Assembly (NCBI GenBank): GCA_044344145.1
Contig: JBIJDM010000081.1
Span: 1-10,788, forward strand
Length of the DNA: 10,788 nt
Source: JBAXGE01 sp044344145
Lineage (GTDB): Bacteria > Planctomycetota > Phycisphaerae > WQYP01
Direction of reading: 5' to 3'
The position numbers were made by a program, and so were the translations under genes. Shown in pieces: positions 5,674 to 10,788 of the stretch; within the stretch, counting starts at the first letter, position 1, and each line of letters starts with the position of its first letter. The notes beneath the pieces were generated by a model. That model was not told where the DNA came from. It was given only the letters and a program-made list of their open reading frames with translations, and ran no database searches.

Positions 5674-8600
5674 GGCTTGGTTTCCAGTACCATTTCCGAC
5701 AGACTCACCTGCCGGGGGGTGCGGGCCGCGTTGGCCGGTTCACCGTCGCGCAGGCGTTGCTGTAACTGGGCCACCTTGGTCTGCGCGGCGGCCATCTTGG
5801 GATAACGCACTTCACGATAGCCCGTGACGGGTTCCACGCACGACAGCATTTCCAGCCACAGGTCATATTCCCACGGCGATTGGAAGTTGAGGCTGTCCAC
5901 CAATTCGCCATACCACTGCCGGAAGTCTTTCTCGCGGCTGTGCCAGGCGGGCATCAGCCCGCGCAGCCAGCGCATGTGCCGCAGCATCAATAGCTGCCAA
6001 TCGCGGGTCTTGAAGTGGAAACGCATATGCCACTTGCCCAGCACAAACTCGGGGCGGTTCAAATGCTGGTAGCTGATGCGGTCGCCATTGGCGGGATTGA
6101 CATTGAAATGCCGCCGGTCCCGACGGTATTTTTCGGGATTGGTATAGAGCATCGCGACATAAATTTCGTCTTTGATCATCATGGTCTTGGCCAGATTCCA
6201 AATGACGGCTTTGGTCACGGCATAGCGTTTGTCGGGCAGATCTTGGCGATATGTGCGTAGCACGCGCTGGCTGTAGGTCCGGGCATATTCCATCCCGCCC
6301 CACTGCACGGCATCATACAGCCGGATGACAAAGTCGCGTTTGGCCTGGGCATCCAGTTCCGCCATTTCCGCCAGCATCTGCTGGGCCAGTTGTTCATACG
6401 CGGCGGGACGCTGGGTGCTAACCAATGCGGTATGCTTGAGCATCGCCGCCTTGCGGGCAATGGCGGTTTCAGGGGTTTCGATTTCCTTGCGCGAGGCAAT
6501 CCCAAACAGGTCGGGCCGCAGCACAATCTTGCGCCCGATATTAAAGGCGCGGTAATTGCGCTCGAACTCGCGACCCACAGCATGGCGGATGGCCCACGTG
6601 ACCGATTTGTAACTGACCGGGAACAGGCCCAACTGATAGGCCACGCCCAGCATCATGATGTTGGCGTAGAGCTTGCTGTCCAGCAGACGTTCGCACAGAT
6701 CGCCCACGTTGAAGGCGAACATGTGCCCCGGCTTGCATTGCTTGGCGATCAGCCCGGCGAGTTCCTCGGGCTCGAAATCATCGCGCCCCAGCAACGTCAT
6801 AATCGTGGTGGTCTTGCTCAGATTGATTACCGCCGACGTATGCCCCGGCGAGGCCACGCGCAGAATTTCCTGCGGATTGATGGCCCGGGCCGCCTCGACC
6901 ACATCCACCCCCAGCAACAGGTCCGCCTTGCCCCAGGGCATATTGGGCGCTCCATCGTGAGGCTCGCGGGTGAAGAGCACCTGACTGAACACACCACCGT
7001 TACGAATGGCTAAACCCTTGCGGTCGAGGAAGCTGATATGCCAGCCGTCCTTGTGGCCCGCACGGGTAATAATTTCCTGGGCGACACCGATGCCCATTCC
7101 ACCCACCCCGGCCAGATAGCAACGCCAACTTTCGTTGTGTTTATACGGCGGTGGATCCGGCAGACCGGTCAAATCCACCACTTCATCGGGCAGACGCGGC
7201 GGGCGTGTACGCGTGACGGTCACCTGTTCAAAACTCGGGCAGGCATCAATCCGGGCGCAGGCGCCATCATTGACGCAGGTGCTGAAATCAGTCTGGATTT
7301 TCTTGCCGTAATCGGTATCCTCGATTTTCAGCCCCGGGCAACCGGTCTGATTGGTGCATTCCAGACAGTATTCGCACACTTCCTCGGTAACATTCATAAA
7401 GGTTTTTTCCTTTACGAAGCCGACCTTTTTCTTTTCGCTTAGTTCCTCGCGACGTTTGCGGCGGTGGAAGGTAATACCGCATTCCTTATCCGCGATGACC
7501 ACCTTCACGCCATCTTCCAAGATGGTCCGTTCCAGTGTATCCATATAGTGTTCGCGCTGGGCGGGGCTGATGCGCAGCACGCGCGGGCGGTGGGTATTCT
7601 TGCCGTCCTTGCTGATCTTGCCCAGTGGGCCGGCGGCATCGGGCACGAGGGTGCGCACAATCTTTTCGATGTCATGGGCCAGAATCCGCTCGCCGGTAAT
7701 GTCGTGATCCAGCGTGGGATTGGGCTGATGCCCGGTCATGGCGGTGGTCTTGTTTTCCAGAATGATGAACGTGATATCCTGATTCTGCACGATGGCATTG
7801 GCAATCGCCAGTTTGCCGGAGTGGAAGAACGTGCCATCGCCCATGAACACAATTTGCTTATTGGTGATAAATGGATCGGCCCCCGCGCCGGTGCCGCCAC
7901 CCAGACCCATACCGCTGTAATTGTGCATCAGGGCTTTATTGGGTTCAAACATCAGCATGGTATAGCAGCCGGTGTCGCCATGAGCCAGCAGGTCCACGCT
8001 GGGCCGCCCGTAATGCTTCTGCATGTATTCGGGGTTGGCCAGATTCTTGCGCACCTCCAGCAAAGCGCTGGAACTGTCGCGATGCGGACACCCCGGGCAA
8101 AACGCCGGCGTGCGCACCGGCACGGTCAGGGTCACCGAACTGGCCTGCGTCATGGTGGCCAATTCCTGATCCAGCCGGCTTTGATTCAAAATGGACGCAC
8201 TGGCCGGGATGCTGCGAAATAGCGTGGCCAGCCGTTCAATCAAGAGCGAGGTGTGCAGCCCGCGCAGATGCGGGATGCCTTCCTGATCATTCGGGAAAAA
8301 TTTGCCCCAGAGTTCCACCCGGCCCAGAGGCGAATCGGGATGGTTCTGGCGGACTTGGGGCAGATGTTCGGCAATTTGCTGTTCGATAAAGCTGCGGCGT
8401 TCTTCGATTACCACGATCCGATCGCAACGCTGGGCCAACTCATCCACCAGCGTCATATCCACGGGATAGCTGATACCCAGCTTGAGAATTGGCACCTTGC
8501 CCAGCAGGTCCAGTTCGCGCAGGGCATCCACCAGCATGGCATACGCCGGGCCGCTGGCGACAAAACCCACTGGCACCTTGCCGGAGGCCGGGCCATAGAC

Positions 8601-9356
8601 CACGCGATTAATCCCCAGTTCCTTGGCGGCAGCCAGCAACTTCTCAAACCGGCCATCCATGGAAAGTTCCTGCCGCCACGTACGCGGGGGCAGGAGGACG
8701 ATCTTTTCGAAGGGGATATTGGCGGTATCCACCGAAACCTTGGCGTTATGCGAGACCTGGGGCCATTGGTTGGGCTTACATTCCACCGTCCCACCACCAT
8801 CGGCCAGCACCACAGTCATCAGATAACCAATATATAGGTTGGACTGCTCTGAGAGCTTAAAACTCAGGCCAATCCAGTCCTTAACTTCTTGTGGGGAAGA
8901 GGGTTCCACGATGGGAACGCGCAAGGTCTGGAACAAAAACCGGCTGTCGGCGGGGACTTGGGTACTTTCGCACCAGGGGTCGTCACCGCTGCAGATCACC
9001 GCCCCGCCGGTGGGATGCGGTACCCCCGCCAGATTCCCCAGCGCCAGGGCATCGGAAGCCACATGCAGACCCACACTCTTAAAGGCGCAAAACGCCCGCA
9101 CGCCGACCATCTGGGCGCCATTGACCATGGCTACGCCCAAGGCCTCATTATTGGCCATCTTAGCGGCCACGCCATGCTCATGGAGCAAAGGCCCAATCTC
9201 ACCGCAGGAGTCAAAAAAGCCCGCAATGGGCGAGCCGGGATAACCAGTCAGCAATGCCACGCCGCCGGGGGTTTCCAGGCAGCCTTTGAGCAGCAACTCC
9301 GAACCGGTGAATATCTCCGGGCCACTTTCAACGAGAAACCGGGGATCTATGCGCAT
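5670..9356 (-). CDS. Fused indolepyruvate:ferredoxin oxidoreductase (IorA-IorB fusion, DUF6537-type C-terminus)
   Basis: Single-chain 2-oxoacid:ferredoxin oxidoreductase, expected to turn indolepyruvate or related aryl-2-oxoacids plus CoA into aryl-acetyl-CoA, CO2 and reduced ferredoxin. From the ATG at 9356 it has 1228 residues. Regions in order: the N-terminal pyrimidine-binding IorA-like domain with TGYPGSP (37-43) and NNEA containing E71; a middle domain (about 220-330) with IVVIEERR; the TPP domain with CPGCPHR (420-426), GDG (506-508) and ENKTTAMTGHQ (534-544); a Cys-rich Fe-S region with C661, C664, C667, C673, C694, C700 and C706; the IorB-like gamma domain with GVGGMG (750-755) and GLAIRNGGVFSQ (781-792); and a C-terminal helical region (about 965-1228) with AVIWNLAKTMMIKDEIYVAMLYT and GYREVRYPK, like the DUF6537 region of proteobacterial fused enzymes. 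I chose ATG 9356 because AAAGGA lies five bases upstream. An in-frame TTG at 9410 would add 18 unconserved-looking residues. It is the first gene of a two-gene unit with the GNAT gene. Confidence 0.94.
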   Translation of the reverse strand: MRIDPRFLVESGPEIFTGSELLLKGCLETPGGVALLTGYPGSPIAGFFDSCGEIGPLLHEHGVAAKMANNEALGVAMVNGAQMVGVRAFCAFKSVGLHVASDALALGNLAGVPHPTGGAVICSGDDPWCESTQVPADSRFLFQTLRVPIVEPSSPQEVKDWIGLSFKLSEQSNLYIGYLMTVVLADGGGTVECKPNQWPQVSHNAKVSVDTANIPFEKIVLLPPRTWRQELSMDGRFEKLLAAAKELGINRVVYGPASGKVPVGFVASGPAYAMLVDALRELDLLGKVPILKLGISYPVDMTLVDELAQRCDRIVVIEERRSFIEQQIAEHLPQVRQNHPDSPLGRVELWGKFFPNDQEGIPHLRGLHTSLLIERLATLFRSIPASASILNQSRLDQELATMTQASSVTLTVPVRTPAFCPGCPHRDSSSALLEVRKNLANPEYMQKHYGRPSVDLLAHGDTGCYTMLMFEPNKALMHNYSGMGLGGGTGAGADPFITNKQIVFMGDGTFFHSGKLAIANAIVQNQDITFIILENKTTAMTGHQPNPTLDHDITGERILAHDIEKIVRTLVPDAAGPLGKISKDGKNTHRPRVLRISPAQREHYMDTLERTILEDGVKVVIADKECGITFHRRKRREELSEKKKVGFVKEKTFMNVTEEVCEYCLECTNQTGCPGLKIEDTDYGKKIQTDFSTCVNDGACARIDACPSFEQVTVTRTRPPRLPDEVVDLTGLPDPPPYKHNESWRCYLAGVGGMGIGVAQEIITRAGHKDGWHISFLDRKGLAIRNGGVFSQVLFTREPHDGAPNMPWGKADLLLGVDVVEAARAINPQEILRVASPGHTSAVINLSKTTTIMTLLGRDDFEPEELAGLIAKQCKPGHMFAFNVGDLCERLLDSKLYANIMMLGVAYQLGLFPVSYKSVTWAIRHAVGREFERNYRAFNIGRKIVLRPDLFGIASRKEIETPETAIARKAAMLKHTALVSTQRPAAYEQLAQQMLAEMAELDAQAKRDFVIRLYDAVQWGGMEYARTYSQRVLRTYRQDLPDKRYAVTKAVIWNLAKTMMIKDEIYVAMLYTNPEKYRRDRRHFNVNPANGDRISYQHLNRPEFVLGKWHMRFHFKTRDWQLLMLRHMRWLRGLMPAWHSREKDFRQWYGELVDSLNFQSPWEYDLWLEMLSCVEPVTGYREVRYPKMAAAQTKVAQLQQRLRDGEPANAARTPRQVSLSEMVLETKP

Positions 9357-9559
9357 CTCAATCCTTTGTCTATGTGGATTGGCGGCGGGTGCCACCAAGT
9401 AATCGCTCAATCCGCTTCCATGCCGGACTTATACTACGCGTATCATAGCGAACCCCGTCGGCTTTCGCACCCCAAAACGAGGGCATATTTCACCTAAGCG
9501 AATAACCCCATTTCTCTGCACGGGTGTGTAATTCGCCTTTGCCCGCCTACAGTAAGGAT
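9357..9559. promoter_or_regulatory. Divergent intergenic region (no firm promoter)
   Basis: These 203 bases separate the - strand oxidoreductase unit from the + strand SOUL-TfoX unit, so both promoters should lie here. An AT-rich island at 9430-9447 surrounds an 8-base palindrome, TACGCGTA (9435-9442). It contains TATACT (9430-9435) on the + strand and TATGAT on the - strand (9442-9447), both resembling -10 boxes, but neither has a good -35 box at 16-18 bases. The rest shows nothing recognisable. Confidence 0.3.
9362..9367 (-). promoter_or_regulatory. Ribosome-binding site AAAGGA deciding start 9356
   Basis: Read on the - strand, AAAGGA ends five bases before the ATG at 9356-9354. This favours that start over the TTG at 9410, for which no purine-rich site is visible. 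Confidence 0.65.
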
Positions 9560-10237
9560 ATGAAAACCTACCCAATCATCACCGTGATCATACTCACTGC
9601 GACACTGCTCGTTCTGGGTGGTTGCAGCCAAACTCCCGCAGCGGAGCCCCAAACCATGGTTACCACCCAGCCCGCACCTGAGGACCTGAAGCCCCCCTTC
9701 ACCGTGGACGAAGCCGAACTACCCAAAGGTTTCCCCCAGCCCGGCCCGGTGGATGTGATTATCGTCAAGGAATATCCCGCCTACCGCGGCGCGTTTATCA
9801 CTTCCAAAGATGACCCGCGCGGCGAGAACTCCATGTTCCGCCCGCTGTTCAACCATATCAAGAAAAATGACATCAGCATGTCCTCGCCGGTCGAGATGGC
9901 CTATTCGCTGGATGCCAAGGAAGGTACGAAAGCTACATCCATGGCGTTTCTATATGGCAATCCCGATGCGGGCCAACTGGGCAAAGATGGCATCGTGCAG
10001 GTCATTGATGTGCCGGCCATGACCGTGGTCAGCATCGGCGTGCGGGGCAGCTACAGTGCCGCGAATTTCCGTATGAATGTCGAGAAACTGCAAGCCTGGC
10101 TGGATAAAAACGATGCCACCTACCACCCGGTGGGTGCCCCGCGTTATCTGGCGTACAACAGCCCCTTCGTGCCGTGGTTCATGAAATACGCCGAGGTGCA
10201 GATACCCGTGGTCCGCCATCCAGCCAAGACTCCGTGA
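9560..10237 (+). CDS. SOUL-family (heme-binding type) lipoprotein
   Basis: Predicted 225-residue exported lipoprotein with a SOUL domain, a fold that in some eukaryotic members binds heme or other hydrophobic ligands; bacterial roles are poorly defined. The N-terminus is a lipoprotein signal: MKTYP, a hydrophobic run to L19, then the lipobox LGGC with the lipidated C22. A Pro/Thr-rich spacer covers about 24-60. The SOUL domain (about 64-217) shows VIIVKEYPAYRGAFI, MFRPLFNHIKKNDISMSSPVEM with the MSSPV signature (107-111; often MTxPV in the family), and the C-terminal block PRYLAYNSPFVPWF plus EVQIPV (to about 217). The purine-rich AAGGA (9554-9558) ends only one base before the ATG, which is unusually close. 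The in-frame GTG at 9524 lacks any such site and would put 12 polar residues before the signal peptide, so the ATG is preferred. It is followed nine bases later by the TfoX-domain gene. Codons are strikingly C-rich compared with the genes before 5160. Heme binding is not shown by sequence alone. Confidence 0.9.
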   Translation: MKTYPIITVIILTATLLVLGGCSQTPAAEPQTMVTTQPAPEDLKPPFTVDEAELPKGFPQPGPVDVIIVKEYPAYRGAFITSKDDPRGENSMFRPLFNHIKKNDISMSSPVEMAYSLDAKEGTKATSMAFLYGNPDAGQLGKDGIVQVIDVPAMTVVSIGVRGSYSAANFRMNVEKLQAWLDKNDATYHPVGAPRYLAYNSPFVPWFMKYAEVQIPVVRHPAKTP

Positions 10238-10240
10238 GGA
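10236..10240 (+). promoter_or_regulatory. Ribosome-binding site GAGGA overlapping the preceding stop
   Basis: GAGGA begins inside the TGA stop of the SOUL gene (10235-10237) and ends six bases before the ATG at 10247. This indicates co-transcription and probably re-initiation by the same ribosomes. Confidence 0.7.
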
Positions 10241-10246
10241 TTATTC

Positions 10247-10573
10247 ATGGCCACCGATGCCGACTATATGGCCTACGTCCTCGACCAATGTAGCGCTGCC
10301 GGCGTGGTCACCAGCAAGAAAATGTTCGGCGAATATGCCATCTATCTCAATGCCAAAGTAGTGGCCCTGGCCTGTGATAACCAGCTATTTGTAAAACCCA
10401 CCCCCGGCGGTAAAGCCCTGTTAGGTCAGGTCGAGGAAGTCCAGCCGTATCCCAACGCCAAGCCCCACTTCCTCATCACCGACCAGCTTGATAACCGCAG
10501 CCTGATGGCCCAACTCTTTCAGATCACCGTCCGCGAAGTGACCGCAACCCCCAAAAAGCCCGCACGTAAATAA
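10247..10573 (+). CDS. TfoX N-terminal domain protein
   Basis: Small cytoplasmic protein of 108 residues consisting of a single TfoX N-terminal domain. Family hallmarks are visible: KKMFGEYAIYLNAK (24-37), ALACDNQLFVKP (40-51) and the QPYPNAKPHFLI block (about 66-77), then a short basic tail (PKKPARK). In gammaproteobacteria TfoX/Sxy is a two-domain competence regulator. Stand-alone N-domain proteins are widespread and mostly uncharacterised, so a competence role should not be assumed here. It has no signal peptide or DNA-binding helix-turn-helix that I can see. It is the second gene after the SOUL lipoprotein, with the ribosome-binding site overlapping that gene's stop. The shared C-rich codon use supports the two having a common history. 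Confidence 0.92.
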   Translation: MATDADYMAYVLDQCSAAGVVTSKKMFGEYAIYLNAKVVALACDNQLFVKPTPGGKALLGQVEEVQPYPNAKPHFLITDQLDNRSLMAQLFQITVREVTATPKKPARK

Positions 10574-10587
10574 CCCTCTCGCCACAC

Positions 10588-10633
10588 CCCATAACTTCGT
10601 TTACACTATGCACGACTTCATTGGTCTTATGGG
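10588..10633. repeat. 7-base inverted repeat before the last gene
   Basis: CCCATAA (10588-10594) and TTATGGG (10627-10633) are perfect inverted copies 32 bases apart, within the 71-base gap between the TfoX-domain gene and the next ATG. Between them lies TTTACA (10600-10605), a five-of-six match to a -35 box. The only -10-like hexamer near the right place, TCTTAT (10625-10630), is at 19 bases spacing and overlaps the right arm. An operator around a promoter is possible but unproven. Confidence 0.25.
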
Positions 10634-10644
10634 ATAGGTACGCT

Positions 10645-10788
10645 ATGAATCAGAATTTGCTGCGTTGCGTTTGTCTGGGTGGTTTGGTCGTGGGTCTCTC
10701 GATGACCTTTGCGCAAGTGGACATGATCCAGCCTACCACGGCCCCCGCTGTGGCACCTACACCAATTACCGTGGCCGCCAGCGATGCC
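10645..10788 (+). CDS. N-terminus of a secreted protein (cut by window end)
   Basis: An open frame of 48 codons runs from the ATG at 10645 to the window end. A weak AGG (10636-10638) lies six bases upstream. The translation starts MNQNLLRCVCLGGLVVGL, a short polar head followed by a hydrophobic core, then SMTFAQVD with a likely signal-peptidase I site after TFA (residue 23). After that comes a Pro/Thr/Ala-rich stretch (QPTTAPAVAPTP) like a flexible linker. The Cys residues at 8 and 10 lie within the signal region, too early for a lipobox. The mature domain is outside the window, so no function can be given. Codon use returns to a more G/T-rich style than in the two genes before it. Confidence 0.6.
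   Translation, partial: MNQNLLRCVCLGGLVVGLSMTFAQVDMIQPTTAPAVAPTPITVAASDA

Noticed and set aside
7464..8222. 252-codon open frame on the + strand opposite the oxidoreductase
   Set aside because: It lies wholly antisense to the TPP-binding domain, whose motifs are intact; composition (His, Gly, Gln) is that of a shadow frame.
9357..9410. Extension of the oxidoreductase to an in-frame TTG at 9410
   Set aside because: No ribosome-binding site precedes the TTG, while AAAGGA is well placed for the ATG at 9356; the extra residues look non-conserved.
10247..10573. Natural-competence regulator (TfoX/Sxy) assignment
   Set aside because: Only the N-terminal domain is present and no competence genes are nearby, so the family name does not justify that function.
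1..10788. CRISPR array, tRNA, rRNA, insertion sequence, prophage or toxin-antitoxin pair
   Set aside because: No regularly spaced repeats, cloverleaf-like segments, transposase or integrase motifs, or target-site duplications were seen on either strand.

Overview
The window looks like ordinary chromosomal DNA from a free-living bacterium. It is moderately GC-rich, densely coding, and shows no phage, IS, CRISPR, tRNA or rRNA signal. A eukaryote-like UDP-sugar pyrophosphorylase (UDPGP type 1 family), lipoproteins, secreted proteins and a giant fused indolepyruvate:ferredoxin oxidoreductase together suggest a member of the Planctomycetota/PVC group. That placement is an inference from gene content, not proven by the sequence.

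Left half (1-5163, all + strand): a UDPGP/UAP1-type nucleotidyltransferase; a single-pass membrane-anchored protein of unknown function; a stand-alone OmpR/PhoB-type response regulator behind a good sigma70-like promoter and ended by a strong intrinsic terminator; and the replicative helicase DnaB with all ATPase motifs intact. dnaB ends at a short convergent junction with a GC-rich hairpin.

Right half: two genes on the - strand form a translationally coupled pair. The first is a ~1228-residue single-chain 2-ketoacid (indolepyruvate-type) ferredoxin oxidoreductase carrying the IorA-like, TPP, Fe-S, IorB-like and C-terminal DUF6537-like regions. The second is a small GNAT acetyltransferase whose ATG overlaps the oxidoreductase stop codon. 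Divergent from them, on the + strand, lie a SOUL-family lipoprotein and a TfoX N-terminal-domain protein, closely spaced as an operon. The window ends inside the signal-peptide region of another secreted protein.

Working together: the oxidoreductase should convert aryl-2-oxoacids to aryl-acetyl-CoA and reduce ferredoxin, while the coupled GNAT would use an acyl-CoA donor. This pairing is the most suggestive functional link in the window. The left-half genes look like separate transcription units of housekeeping and regulatory character. On a few hand-counted lines, base skew on the + strand goes from clearly G-rich (before ~5160) to C-rich (after ~5200), so the convergent junction is also a compositional boundary.
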